Shown here: piece by piece, positions 43,278-56,110 of the stretch | Layout of the letters: each line of letters opens with the position of its first letter | Numbering within the stretch: the first letter of the stretch is position 1 | Source of the DNA: Mycobacterium sherrisii | GTDB taxonomy: Bacteria; Actinomycetota; Actinomycetes; Mycobacteriales; Mycobacteriaceae | Direction: 5' to 3' | Length of the DNA stretch: 64,000 bases | Assembly: GCF_002102355.1 (NCBI RefSeq) | Contig: NZ_LQPT01000119.1 | Location: forward strand, 29,719 to 93,718 | Position numbers and translations under genes: made by a program | The notes under the pieces: model-generated | The model's database searches: none | Told to the model about the DNA's origin: nothing | What the model saw: only the letters and a program-made list of their open reading frames with translations

Positions 43278-44983
43278 GTCGAGTCAGCGTAGGCGCCGGG
43301 TGCCGACTCGGGTCGAGGGGTGGCCCGCGGGCTCGGCGTGGGCTGGGCATCGGCCGGCGTCTCGGCGGCTTCGGCCTGCAGCGGTGTGGGCAGCAGCGGC
43401 CGCCACGGCAGGCGGGTGTAGGTCAACGCGATCAGCACGGCCACGACGGCGGCGCTGGCCAGCGTGGCGTCCAGGATCTGGAACAGCGCGAACCGGTCGC
43501 CGTTGGCGGTGGGGCCGAAGATGCCGACGACCAGGGTGATCACGATGACGGCGACCCGGAAGCCGGGCCGGGTCGCCCAGCAGGCCAGCGGAATGATGGG
43601 CCACAGCAAATACCAGGGCTGTACCACCGGAAACAGCAGCACGCAGATGCCCAATGCGACGCCCAGGCCGCCGATCGGGTGCAGGCGGCCGCGGAAGACG
43701 GCCAGCAGCAGCCAGGTGACCAGCACCATGATGATCAGCACGCCGATAAAGCGGGTCAGCGCCAGCACGGCGGTGGTGTGATCGCCCAGGCCCAGCAGAA
43801 TGCCGGCCTGGCCGGTGGCCAGCGCCAGCAGGGTGGGCGGCGACATCCAGCTGCGCACGACGTTGGCGGTCCCCAGGGTGAACACCCAGCCGAACCCGAG
43901 CCCGCTGGCCCAGCCCACCAGCCCCATCACGGCCAGCGACAGCGTTCCCATGCCGCAGCCGGCCAGCAGAAATGCCCGCAGGTTGGCCCCGCACCGGTAG
44001 GCCAACGCCATCGTGACGAACCCCAGCGCCAGCAGCGAGGGCAGCTTCACCTGCGAGGACAGGGTGATCAGGATGGAGCCGGCGAGCAGCAGGCCCAGCG
44101 GCTCCCAGTCGGGGCCCAGCCGGCGCCACGAGGTGGGCCACAGCCGTGGCGCCTCGATGCCGCGCAGCGCGATCTCGGCGCCGATCAGCATCAGCCCGAG
44201 CATCAGCGCCTCGTTGTGGATGCCCGCCACCAGGTGCATCAGCAGCAGCGGGTTGGCCACGCCCAGCCACAGCGCGCTGACCTCGGCGACCCCGCAGCGG
44301 CGGGCCAGCCGCGGCGTCGCCCAGACGATCATCGCCACACCGGCTAGCACCACCAGGCGGTGGCAGAGCACCGCGGCGACGATGTTTTCGCCGGTCAGGG
44401 CCGAGATGCCGCGGCCGATCCAGAGGAACAGGGGGCCGTAGGGCGCCGGCGTCTCCCGCCAGACGCTGGGCACCGAGAGGGTGAACACGTGGCCGAGGCC
44501 GAGGCCGGACGCCGGACCGACCTTGTACGGGTCGAGGCCCTCGAGCGAGATCTGGCTTTGCGCCAGATAGGAGTAGACGTCCTTGCTGTACATCGGCGGC
44601 GCGATCAGCAGCGGCAGCATCCACAGCAGCAGGGTGCGATCCAGCTCGCCGCGCGACATCTGCCGCTTGCCCAGCGCGAAGCGGCCCAGCATCAGCCAGG
44701 CCAGCGTCATCATGACGGCCCCGACGGTCGTCATCGTCAACGACACCGTCTGGATGCGCGACGGCAGGTTCAACAGCCGGACGCCGAACGTGGGGTCCTG
44801 CACGACGGGCCGGGCCCCGGCTCCCAGTGCGCCGATCCCCATCAGGACCGTTCCGGTCGCGCCGAACAAACGGGTGCGCGCAAGAGCGGTGAGTTCCGTC
44901 TCATTCAGCGGGGAACCCACCGCCTGCTCGTCACCATGCAAACTGGCGATCGACGAGCTCAGCGTGTGCTGGCGCGCTGCCAT
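43274..44983 (-). CDS. mptB: Alpha-(1->6)-mannopyranosyltransferase MptB
   Basis: Polyprenol-phosphate-mannose-dependent mannosyltransferase of the lipomannan core (GT-C type), a membrane protein of 569 aa with about 13 helices. A GT-C Asp/Glu motif is expected in the first outer loop; YSKDVYSYLAQSQISLEGLD lies there. Later stretches include VLPL-type TM helices and FPVVQPWYLLWPIIPLA. The ATG at 44983 was chosen; upstream codons to 45088 are Arg-rich, non-coding in character and overlap the SDR remnant. The C-terminal tail is Pro-rich and cytoplasmic. Confidence 0.92.
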
Positions 44984-45021
44984 CACTGCAGCGTAGCGGC
45001 ACGCCCCTCGGCGGCGGCCCC

Positions 45022-45642
45022 GCACTGCAATCTGCCCGCGACGCGCTCGGGCCGAATGCAATTGCCCTGCAAAGCGATGCCACTTCAATGCTCGACATCG
45101 ACGCCCTCGCCGACCGAGCGAACGCCGAATTCGGCAGTATCGACCTGCTGTTCGTCAACGCCGGTTCGACCCATTTCGTGCCGTTTCAAGATATGAGCGA
45201 GGCGGTCTACGACGATTTGTTGACGCTCAACACCAAGGCGCCGTATTTCACCGTGCAGAGATTCGTCCCGCTCATGGCCGAGGGCGGCGCGGTAGTGCTG
45301 ACCACCTCGGTCGTGAACGTGATGGGGCTACCACTGCTCAGCGCCTACTCGGCCAGCAAGGCGGCGCTGCGCTCGATGGCGCGCACCCTGGCCATCGAAC
45401 TGCTCCCGCGCGGCATCCGCGTCAACGCGGTGAGCCCCGGTCCGATCGACACCACGATTCTCGCCAAAGCGATGCCCGAAGAGGACGCCGAGCAGACGAA
45501 ATGCCAAATGGCGCAGGATAATCCGATGAAACGCCTCGGCCATCCCGACGAGGTGGCCAAGGCGGTGGCCTTCCTCGCGTTTGAAGCGACGTACACCACC
45601 GGAGCCGAACTCGCGGTCGACGGAGGGGTATCCCAATTGTGA
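45022..45642 (+). pseudogene. Short-chain dehydrogenase/reductase, 5'-truncated
   Basis: An SDR lacking its N-terminal cofactor motif TGxxxGxG. From the ATG at 45088 it would give 184 aa, but recognisable SDR sequence begins earlier in the same open frame (ALQSARDALGPNAIALQSDA from about 45022), directly after the mptB 5' end. LLFVNAG, the catalytic Ser in TTSVVNVMG, the YSASK motif and GHPDEVAKAV are intact. So the first about 35-50 residues are lost and NAD(P) binding should fail. The stop overlaps the SGNH gene (GTGA). Whether the short form is still made is unknown. Confidence 0.78.
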
Positions 45643-46502
45643 AACCGGCATCAGCATTTTTGATGCGGGCCGGCTCAGCGCTGGCCGCAGCGCTCGCAAT
45701 CACCTGCACCGCATCGGCGAACGCGCAGCCGGCAGCCAAGCAGCTCAAATATGTCGCCCTGGGTGACTCCTATGCGGCGGCGCCATCGGTTCCTGAGCCC
45801 GCCCCGCCGCTGGGTTGCGGCAAGTCGACCAACGACTACCCATCGGTTCTGGCGCGCCGGCTGGCACCAAGCGAATTCACCGACGTAACCTGTGGCGGCG
45901 CAACCACGAACGACATCCTGCACCAGGCAGAGCACACACCGGCGGGTCCGGTGCCGTTGCAGATCGACGCGGTGAGCGGTGACACCGCACTGATCACGGT
46001 CAGCATTGGCGGTGCCGATATCGGATTGTGGCCGATTGTCATGCACTGCAGGGCATCCTCGCCCGATGCCGCGCCGTGCACCGATCAATACCGTGGCGGA
46101 GGCGATCGGCTTTCGGCAAGGATTGCCGCCCAGGTGCCGGCATGGGCTGCGATGATTGATGCCCTGAAAGTTAAGGCGCCCAATGCGCGCATCGTGGTCG
46201 TCGGTTACGGAACGTATATGCGCCCGGGAGGGTGCTTTCCCGAGCAGCCCATTCTCCCACAGGACGGCGCCCACCTTCAGTCAAAGATCGACGAGATCGA
46301 CGACCGGCAAAGGGAACTCGCGGCCGACAAGAAAATCGAGTACTTCGACACCCGGCCCCTCACCATCGGCCACGACGTGTGCGCGCCGCCGGCTGACCGA
46401 TACATAGAGGGCTACACCGTGACGCATCCGGCGCTGCCACTGCACCCGAACGCATTGGGCGAAGCCGCAATGGGAAACGCGCTGGCTGACTACCTTCGGT
46501 AG
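45639..46502 (+). CDS. Secreted SGNH/GDSL-family hydrolase
   Basis: A 287-aa exported esterase/lipase-like protein. A signal peptide (MKPASAFLMRAGSALAAALA, cleavage near ASANAQ) precedes block I with the nucleophile (VALGDSYAAAPS, Ser about 43), block II CGGATTND, block III VSIGGADIGLW and block V with the catalytic His (HPALPLHPNALGEAAMG). Block III reads GGAD rather than the usual GxND. Several Cys suggest disulfides. GTG 45639 overlaps the SDR stop. Codon use is less GC3-rich than in neighbours. With the SDR remnant it appears inserted between mptB and sufR. Confidence 0.85.
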   Translation: MKPASAFLMRAGSALAAALAITCTASANAQPAAKQLKYVALGDSYAAAPSVPEPAPPLGCGKSTNDYPSVLARRLAPSEFTDVTCGGATTNDILHQAEHTPAGPVPLQIDAVSGDTALITVSIGGADIGLWPIVMHCRASSPDAAPCTDQYRGGGDRLSARIAAQVPAWAAMIDALKVKAPNARIVVVGYGTYMRPGGCFPEQPILPQDGAHLQSKIDEIDDRQRELAADKKIEYFDTRPLTIGHDVCAPPADRYIEGYTVTHPALPLHPNALGEAAMGNALADYLR

Positions 46503-46596
46503 TAACCGACCGCAACGGGCCATTTGTGCGCGACCTCGCTCGCCTCGAAGGTGCCCGGCCGCCGTGAGGCACGGTGACCGGATGATGGAGGCCGAA

Positions 46597-46619
46597 GTCA
46601 CAAAATGAAATCTTGTGAC
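46597..46619. promoter_or_regulatory. Inverted repeat GTCACAA-N9-TTGTGAC upstream of sufR
   Basis: Perfect 7-bp arms (46597-46603 and 46613-46619) are separated by nine AT-rich bases, centred 102 bp upstream of the SufR-type operator. The right arm contains the same TGTGA half-site and the left arm TCACA. It may be a second SufR-family site or belong to another repressor. Confidence 0.5.
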
Positions 46620-46702
46620 ATAGCTGCTGGAAACCGCGGGTATCGGCGAGCGCGGTGCGCAGGTGAGGGCACCCTTGCTGGACCGATTTCCGGAATTGCG
46701 TC

Positions 46703-46717
46703 ACACTGGTGTTGTGA
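46703..46717 (+). promoter_or_regulatory. SufR-type operator ACACT-N5-TGTGA
   Basis: ACACT GGTGT TGTGA matches exactly the element I recall as published for M. tuberculosis SufR (ACACT-N5-TGTGA). Here its right half overlaps the GTG at 46714, so bound SufR would sit on the start of its own gene. This supports autoregulation of the whole suf operon by cluster-loaded SufR. Match seen in sequence; consensus from memory. Confidence 0.75.
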
Positions 46718-47451
46718 AAATCCCGACCTCCCAGGACGGCGCCGCGCCCACGATCGGTGCGGCGGCTGCGGCTGCAGTCCCGGATGGTCACACCCGCCGC
46801 GCGATCGTGCGGCTGCTGCTGGAATCCGGCTCGATCACGGTCAGCGAGATCTGCGACCGGCTAGGCCTGGCCGCCGCCGGTGTGCGCCGCCACCTCGACG
46901 CGCTGGTCGACGCCGGTGACGCCGAGTCCGCACCTGCCGCGGCGTGGCAGCAGGCCGGCCGGGGACGGCCCGCCAAGCGCTTCCGGCTGACGCCGGCCGG
47001 GCGGGCCAAGCTCGACCACGCCTACGACGATCTGGCCGCCGCGGCCATGCGCCAGCTGCGAGAAATCGGGGGACAAGGCGCGCTGCAGGCGTTCGCGCGA
47101 CGCCGCATCGACACGATTTTGGCCGACGTGCAGCCCGCCGGCAGTGCCGGTGACGCCGACGTCGAGGCGGCCGCCGAGCGGGTGGCCGGCGCGCTGACCA
47201 AGGCCGGCTACGTGGCCACGACGACGCGGGTGGGTCCGCCGCTGCACGGTGTGCAGATCTGCCAGCACCACTGCCCGGTGTCGCATGTCGCCGAGGAATT
47301 CCCGGAGTTGTGCGAGGCCGAGCGGGAGGCCATGGCCGAGGTCCTGGGCACCCACGTGCAGCGATTGGCGACCATCGTCAACGGCGATTGCGCCTGCACC
47401 ACCCACGTCCCGCTGACCCAGGCGGCGGGCAAGGCAGCAAGCAAGACCTAG
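46714..47451 (+). CDS. sufR: Fe-S cluster assembly transcriptional regulator SufR
   Basis: Represses the suf operon when it carries an Fe-S cluster. From GTG 46714 the product is 245 aa. An N-terminal DeoR/ArsR-like winged HTH ([20 protein letters not shown], about 28-47) is followed by a C-terminal domain with the cluster cysteines ([24 protein letters not shown]). The start is uncertain: GTG 46663 gives 262 aa, but the operator at 46703-46717 would then lie inside the gene; a leaderless or near-leaderless start at 46714 or later fits better. It is 56 bp before sufB. Confidence 0.93.
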   Translation: MKIPTSQDGAAPTIGAAAAAAVPDGHTRRAIVRLLLESGSITVSEICDRLGLAAAGVRRHLDALVDAGDAESAPAAAWQQAGRGRPAKRFRLTPAGRAKLDHAYDDLAAAAMRQLREIGGQGALQAFARRRIDTILADVQPAGSAGDADVEAAAERVAGALTKAGYVATTTRVGPPLHGVQICQHHCPVSHVAEEFPELCEAEREAMAEVLGTHVQRLATIVNGDCACTTHVPLTQAAGKAASKT

Positions 47452-47507
47452 CATCAAGCGGCGCCCAGCCCGCGCCCGCACCATACGAGCATCAAAGGAG
47501 CGTCCGT

Positions 47508-48955
47508 ATGACCCTCACACCCGAGGCCACCACACCGGCTTCTGAGCACCTGACTCAGGAGCAGGCGATCGCATCCCTGGGCAAGTACGGCTACGGCTGG
47601 GCGGACTCCGACGTCGCGGGCGCCAGCGCCCAGCGCGGGCTGTCCGAGGCGGTGGTCCGCGACATCTCGGCAAAGAAGAACGAGCCGGACTGGATGCTGC
47701 AGGCCCGGCTCAAGGCGTTGCGCACGTTCGAGAAGAAGCCGATGCCGAACTGGGGTTCCAACCTCGAGGGCATCGACTTCGACAACATCAAGTACTTCGT
47801 GCGCTCGACCGAGAAGCAGGCCGCCAGCTGGGAGGACCTGCCCGAGGACATCCGCAACACCTACGACAAGCTGGGCATCCCCGAGGCGGAGAAGCAGCGC
47901 CTGGTTGCCGGCGTCGCCGCGCAGTACGAGTCCGAGGTGGTCTACCACCAGATCCGCGAAGACCTGGAGAGCCAGGGCGTCATCTTCCTGGACACCGACA
48001 GCGGACTGCGCGAGCACCCGGACATCTTCAAGCAGTACTTCGGCAGCGTGATCCCGGCCGGGGACAACAAGTTCTCCGCGCTGAACACCGCGGTGTGGTC
48101 GGGTGGCTCGTTCATCTACGTGCCGCCGGGCGTGCACGTCGACATTCCGCTGCAGGCGTACTTCCGGATCAACACCGAGAACATGGGCCAGTTCGAGCGG
48201 ACGTTGATCATCGTCGACGAGGGTGCCTACGTGCACTACGTCGAGGGCTGTACCGCACCGATCTACAAGAGCGATTCGCTGCACTCCGCGGTGGTCGAGA
48301 TCATCGTCAAGCCGGGCGGGCGTTGCCGCTACACGACCATTCAGAACTGGTCGAACAACGTCTACAACCTGGTCACCAAGCGGGCCCGCGCCGAGGCCGG
48401 CGCCACCATGGAGTGGGTCGACGGCAACATCGGCTCGAAGGTCACGATGAAGTACCCGGCGGTCTGGATGACCGGTGAGTACGCCAAGGGTGAGGTGCTC
48501 TCGGTGGCGTTCGCCGGCGAGGGGCAACACCAGGACACCGGCGCCAAGATGCTGCACCTGGCGCCCAACACGTCGAGCAACATCGTCTCCAAGTCGGTGG
48601 CCCGCGGCGGTGGCCGCGCGTCCTACCGCGGCCTGGTGCAGGTGAACAAGGGTGCTCACGGATCCCGGTCCAGCGTGAAATGCGATGCGCTGCTTGTTGA
48701 TACGGTCAGCCGCAGCGACACCTACCCCTACGTCGACATCCGCGAGGACGACGTCACGATGGGGCACGAGGCCACCGTGTCCAAGGTCAGCGAGAACCAG
48801 CTCTTCTACCTGATGAGTCGCGGGCTGACCGAGGACGAGGCGATGGCGATGGTGGTGCGCGGCTTCGTCGAGCCGATCGCCAAGGAACTTCCGATGGAAT
48901 ACGCCCTGGAGCTCAACCGGTTGATCGAGCTGCAGATGGAAGGTGCGGTCGGCTA

Positions 48956-48956
<1 letters not shown>
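47508..48956 (+). CDS. sufB: Fe-S cluster assembly protein SufB (no intein)
   Basis: Scaffold subunit of the SufBC2D complex, which builds Fe-S clusters from SufS/SufU sulfur. The product is 482 aa, full length for SufB. In M. tuberculosis the gene (Rv1461) is interrupted by an intein; here the sequence runs uninterrupted through [58 protein letters not shown] and [20 protein letters not shown] at 47494-47500 supports the ATG at 47508. Its TAG shares a base with the sufD GTG. Confidence 0.97.
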
Positions 48957-52166
<3,210 letters not shown>

Positions 52167-52169
52167 GCC

Positions 52170-52631
52170 GTGCGCCTGGAGCAGATGTATCAGGACGTGA
52201 TCCTCGACCACTACAAGCACCCACAACACCGCGGGCTGCGCGAGCCGTTCGGCGCGCAGGTGTCGCACGTCAACCCGATCTGCGGTGACGAGGTCACGCT
52301 GCGGGTCACGCTGTCCGACGACGGGCAGACGGTGCTCGACGTCTCCTACGACGGGCAGGGTTGTTCGATCAGCCAGGCGTCCACCTCGGTGCTCACCCAG
52401 CAGGTGATCGGCCAGAGCGTGGGGGAATCGTTGAAGACCGTGACCGCCTTCACCGAGATGGTGTCCTCGCGGGGAACGATCGAGGGCGACGAGGATGTGC
52501 TGGGCGACGGCATCGCGTTCGCCGGAGTCGCCAAATACCCGGCCCGGGTGAAATGCGCCCTGCTGGGCTGGATGGCGTTCAAAGATGCGCTGGCCCAGGC
52601 CAGCCATGCTTTCGAGGAGGACCAGCGATGA
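52170..52631 (+). CDS. sufU: Zinc-dependent sulfurtransferase SufU
   Basis: Accepts sulfur from SufS, 153 aa. IscU-like fold with the three conserved cysteines in NPICGDEV, GQGCSISQAS and VKCALLGW and the zinc Asp in CGDE. The insertion typical of SufU versus IscU is present between the second and third Cys. GTG 52170 starts the conserved RLEQMYQDVILDHYKHP. The stop overlaps sufT. Confidence 0.96.
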   Translation: MRLEQMYQDVILDHYKHPQHRGLREPFGAQVSHVNPICGDEVTLRVTLSDDGQTVLDVSYDGQGCSISQASTSVLTQQVIGQSVGESLKTVTAFTEMVSSRGTIEGDEDVLGDGIAFAGVAKYPARVKCALLGWMAFKDALAQASHAFEEDQR

Positions 52632-52975
52632 GCGAAACCGCCGCGGCCAGCGAGGAATTCCTCGCCGACGTCGAGGAGGCGATGCGTGACGTCGTCGACC
52701 CGGAGCTGGGGATCAACGTGGTCGATCTGGGATTGGTGTACGGCCTCAACGTCGAAGAGGGCGATGAGGGCACGGTCGCGACCATCGACATGACGTTGAC
52801 GTCGGCGGCCTGCCCGCTGACCGATGTGATCGAAGACCAGTCACGCACCGCGCTGGTCGGCAGCGGGCTGGTTGACGATCTGCGGATCAACTGGGTGTGG
52901 AACCCGCCGTGGGGCCCGGACAAGATCACCGAGGACGGCCGCGAACAATTGCGGGCGCTCGGCTTCACCGTCTAA
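52628..52975 (+). CDS. sufT: SufT / MIP18-family (DUF59) Fe-S maturation protein
   Basis: A 115-aa protein of the MIP18/DUF59 family that helps transfer Fe-S clusters to target proteins. The hallmark DPELGINVVDLGLVYGL lies near residue 24, and the conserved Cys of the family is in SAACPLTDVIEDQ. The ATG at 52628 overlaps the sufU stop. It is the last gene of the sufRBDCSUT operon. Confidence 0.95.
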   Translation: MSETAAASEEFLADVEEAMRDVVDPELGINVVDLGLVYGLNVEEGDEGTVATIDMTLTSAACPLTDVIEDQSRTALVGSGLVDDLRINWVWNPPWGPDKITEDGREQLRALGFTV

Positions 52976-53083
52976 CCTGGCCGCGGGTCGGCGCTCGGCG
53001 CGATTGGTGGTCCCCAAAAGCGGGTATGAACCCTCATCCCAACTGTTGGGTGTCGGCGCGTACGGGGGATGAAGTGATCGGCG

Positions 53084-54055
53084 ATGTTCGGGTGGCTGGA
53101 TAGAGTGCAGCGACGCAACCGCGGAGTCAGTGTCGCGGTCGCGGTCATCTACAAGTATCTCGATGATCAAGGCGGCTACCTGGCCGCGCTGATCACCTAT
53201 TACGGTTTCGTGTCGTTGTTTCCGTTGCTGTTGCTGCTGACCACCGGACTCGGGGTGGTGCTCGCCGGGCGGCCCGATCTGCACCAGCAGGTCATGCACA
53301 GCGCGCTGAGCCAGTTCCCGGTCATCGGCAGCCAGCTGCACCAGCCGGAGGCGCTCAGCGGCGGGGCGACCGCGGTCGTCGTCGGAATTCTGGGTGCGCT
53401 GTACGGCGGGCTGGGCGTGGGTCAGGCGCTACAGAATGCCATGGATTCGGTGTGGGCCGTACCAAAGAACAACCGCCCCAACGTCTTTCAGTCGCGGCTG
53501 CGCAGTCTGCTGCTGCTGTTGGTGCTCGGCTCGGTGGCGTTGGCGGGCACCGTGTTGTCGGGGATCGGTCAGACCACCGGGGTATTCGGTATTTTCGGCA
53601 AGATCTGCGTTGCCCTGGCGGCCATCACGATCAACGCGGTGATCTGCCTGGTGGCCTTCCGTGTGACCACCGCGCGTGACCTCACCTATCGGCAGGTGCT
53701 TCCCGGAGCCGTTGCGGCCGCGATCATTTGGCAGATTTTGCAGTGGTTCGGCACCGGTTATATCCAGCACACGGTCAAGACGTCCAGCGCCACCAACAGC
53801 GTGTTCGCGTTGGTCCTGGGCATGCTGGCCTTCCTGTACCTGGTGTCCATGACGCTGGTGTTGTGCGCCGAGCTCAACGTCGTCCTGGTCGAGCGGCTCT
53901 ACCCGCGCGCGTTGCTCAGCGCCTTCAGCGACGATGCCGAACTCACTCGGGCGGACCGCCGGACCTACGCGAAACGGGCCAAGGCCGAACGGGTCAAACC
54001 ACTTCAGCGGGTCAGCGTGCGCTTCGACGAGATGCACCCGCCGGTCGCTCCGTGA
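53084..54055 (+). CDS. YihY/BrkB-family inner membrane protein
   Basis: Integral membrane protein of 323 aa of the YihY/virulence-factor BrkB family (formerly and wrongly named RNase BN). About six helices, with GGYLAALITYYGFVSLFPL, GGLGVGQALQNAMDSVW and the conserved DLTYRQVLPGAVAAAIIWQ followed by GTGYIQ. The soluble C-terminus is basic. The role is unknown. It is 108 bp behind sufT and ends 4 bp before the converging fadE15. Confidence 0.9.
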   Translation: MFGWLDRVQRRNRGVSVAVAVIYKYLDDQGGYLAALITYYGFVSLFPLLLLLTTGLGVVLAGRPDLHQQVMHSALSQFPVIGSQLHQPEALSGGATAVVVGILGALYGGLGVGQALQNAMDSVWAVPKNNRPNVFQSRLRSLLLLLVLGSVALAGTVLSGIGQTTGVFGIFGKICVALAAITINAVICLVAFRVTTARDLTYRQVLPGAVAAAIIWQILQWFGTGYIQHTVKTSSATNSVFALVLGMLAFLYLVSMTLVLCAELNVVLVERLYPRALLSAFSDDAELTRADRRTYAKRAKAERVKPLQRVSVRFDEMHPPVAP

Positions 54056-54059
54056 CCGA

Positions 54060-55889
54060 TCAGAAGGCGTCTTCGGAGAGGCGCATCACGTCGTCGTCGA
54101 GGGATTCGATGACACGGCGCAGCGCGGTCAACCGCGGCAGCATGTTCTTGGCGAAGAACGCCGACGTGGCGATCTTGCCCCGATAGAACGCCTCGTCACT
54201 GGGCGACGCAGCGCCGGCCAGCGCGGCGCGTGCGACGCCGGCGTGCACCAGCAGCTGCCACCCGATGAGCAAATCGCCGACCGCGAGCAGGTAGCGCACC
54301 GACCCGAGTCCCACCTTGTAGATCTCGGTGGGATGCCGACTGGCCGACATCAAAAAACCGGTCAACGCGCCCGTCATGGCCGTCACCTCGTCGAGCGCGG
54401 TTTGCAGCAGCTGCGCCTGCGATTTCAGCGCGTCGTCACAGTTGTCGATGGTCTTGCTGATCTGCGCGATCACGAATTGCAGTGCTTGGCCGTGGTCGCG
54501 GACGATCTTGCGGAAGAAGAAGTCCAGCGCCTGGATCGCGGTGGTGCCCTCGTAGAGCGAGTCGATCTTGGAGTCGCGGATGTATTGCTCCAGCGGATAG
54601 TCCTGCAGGAAGCCCGACCCGCCCAGGGTCTGCAGCGACTCGGTCAGTACCTCGTAGGCCCGCTCGGAACTCACCCCCTTGACGATGGGCAGCAGCAGGT
54701 CGTCAATGCGGTGGGCCAGATCGTGATCGGCGCCCGAAACCTGTTGCGCCAGCGCATCATCCTGATGTGCGGCGGCGTACATGTACAGTGCCCGCAGCCC
54801 CTCGGCGTAGGCCTTCTGGGTCATCAGGCTGCGGCGCACATCCGGGTGGTGCATGATCGTGACCCGCGGTGCGGTCTTGTCGGTCATCTGCGTCATGTCC
54901 GCACCCTGCACCCGCTCCTTGGCGTACGCCAACGCGTTGAGGTAACCGGTGGACAACGTGCCGGCGGCCTTGACCCCGATCGTCATGCGCGCATGCTCGA
55001 TCACGGTGAACATCTGCGCGATCCCGTTGTGCACGCCGCCGACCAGATAGCCCACGGCGGGCACATCGGTGGCGCCGAACGTCACCTCGCAGGTGGGGGA
55101 GGACTTGATCCCCATCTTGTGTTCCAGCCCCGTGACGAAAACCCCGTTGCGCGAGCCGAGTTCGAAGGTGTCGGGGTCGAACAGGTAGTTGGGCACATAG
55201 AACAGGCTCAGCCCCTTGGTGCCGGGCCCGGCACCCTCTGGGCGGGCCAGCACGAGATGAAAGACGTTGTCGGCGGTGGTGCCGACGTCGCCGCCGGAGA
55301 TGAACCGCTTGACGCCCTCGATGTGCCAGGTACCGTCGGGTTGCTCGATCGCCTTGCTGCGGCCCGCGCCGACGTCGGACCCGGCATCGGGTTCGGTGAG
55401 CACCATGGTGGCCGCCCAGCCGCGCTCCACGCCCTCGGCCGCCCACCGCTTCTGCTCCTCGTTGCCCTCGGCGTAAAGGGCTTGTGCCATAAAGGGTCCC
55501 AGGCAGAAGAAGCTGGCCGACGGGTTGGCGCAGAAGATCATTTCGTTGACCGCCCAGGCCAGCGGCGGCGGCGCCGGCATGCCGCCGATCTCTTCGGCCA
55601 AGCCGAGGCGCCACCATCCCGCGTCCTTGATCGCCTGCACCGTCTTGGCCAACTCCGGTGGCACGGAAATGCTGTGCGTCTCGGGGTCGAAGACCGGCGG
55701 GTTGCGGTCGGCGAAGGCGAAGGTCTCGGCGACCGGGCCTTCCGCCAGGCGAGCGGCCTCGGCCAGGATGGTCCGCACCGTGTCGGCGTCGAGATCGGCG
55801 TATTCGCCGGCGCCCAGCACGGCGCCGACATCGAGAACTTCGAAGATGTTGAATTCGAGATCACGGACGTTCGGGATGTAGTGGCCCAA
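54060..55889 (-). CDS. fadE15: Acyl-CoA dehydrogenase FadE15
   Basis: FAD-dependent acyl-CoA dehydrogenase of the long type (609 aa, FadE5/FadE15 group) with an extra C-terminal domain beyond the core. FAD/substrate stretches are [20 protein letters not shown] and [12 protein letters not shown]; the catalytic Glu is expected in [18 protein letters not shown]. The start is TTG at 55889, giving [20 protein letters not shown], the N-terminus seen in mycobacterial relatives; GGGAGA precedes it. It acts in fatty-acid beta-oxidation at the first step. Confidence 0.93.
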   Translation of the reverse strand: MGHYIPNVRDLEFNIFEVLDVGAVLGAGEYADLDADTVRTILAEAARLAEGPVAETFAFADRNPPVFDPETHSISVPPELAKTVQAIKDAGWWRLGLAEEIGGMPAPPPLAWAVNEMIFCANPSASFFCLGPFMAQALYAEGNEEQKRWAAEGVERGWAATMVLTEPDAGSDVGAGRSKAIEQPDGTWHIEGVKRFISGGDVGTTADNVFHLVLARPEGAGPGTKGLSLFYVPNYLFDPDTFELGSRNGVFVTGLEHKMGIKSSPTCEVTFGATDVPAVGYLVGGVHNGIAQMFTVIEHARMTIGVKAAGTLSTGYLNALAYAKERVQGADMTQMTDKTAPRVTIMHHPDVRRSLMTQKAYAEGLRALYMYAAAHQDDALAQQVSGADHDLAHRIDDLLLPIVKGVSSERAYEVLTESLQTLGGSGFLQDYPLEQYIRDSKIDSLYEGTTAIQALDFFFRKIVRDHGQALQFVIAQISKTIDNCDDALKSQAQLLQTALDEVTAMTGALTGFLMSASRHPTEIYKVGLGSVRYLLAVGDLLIGWQLLVHAGVARAALAGAASPSDEAFYRGKIATSAFFAKNMLPRLTALRRVIESLDDDVMRLSEDAF

Positions 55890-56037
55890 GACATCTCCCC
55901 TGACTGGCCCGCCGGCGGCGGATCACAAGCCCTAAGTGTGTCTGAGCAGGGAAAACCTCCGCAACCGTAACCTCACGGGGAGTCCCCGGCCGGGCGCTGC
56001 GCTGGCCATTCGCCGCCGGCCGGAGCAGGATGGGGGG

Positions 56038-56086
56038 TTCGCGCGGGAACATGCCGGTGGTCGACATTCGCGCGGGGAACATCCGG
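56038..56086 (+). repeat. Imperfect 20-bp direct repeat upstream of trxA
   Basis: TTCGCGCGGGAACATGCCGG (56038-56057) and TTCGCGCGGGGAACATCCGG (56067-56086) lie 29 bp apart. Both carry GGGAACA, the -35 type of SigH promoters, but only the second has a matching -10. It looks like a local duplication of a promoter element or a paired regulator site. Confidence 0.7.
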
Positions 56087-56102
56087 CTACGACGTGGCGT
56101 TA
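56075..56102 (+). promoter_or_regulatory. SigH-type promoter of trxA
   Basis: GGGAACA (56075-56081) is followed after 16 bases by CGTTA (56098-56102), matching the mycobacterial SigH consensus GGGAAYA-N16/17-CGTT. Transcription would begin close to the GTG at 56111, giving a leaderless mRNA; there is no ribosome-binding site before that GTG. SigH responds to oxidative and heat stress and controls thioredoxin genes, which fits. Confidence 0.75.
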
Positions 56103-56110
56103 GGCGAAAT

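Noticed and set aside
44984-45088. N-terminal extension of MptB to 45088
   Set aside because: The extra residues are Arg-rich and lack conservation marks, and the DNA is better explained by the SDR remnant on the other strand.
53934-55970. Open frame of 678 codons on the plus strand opposite fadE15
   Set aside because: It is the antisense mirror of a clear acyl-CoA dehydrogenase gene. Long stop-free antisense frames are expected at this GC content, and its composition (Arg/His/Gly-rich, no domain) is not protein-like.
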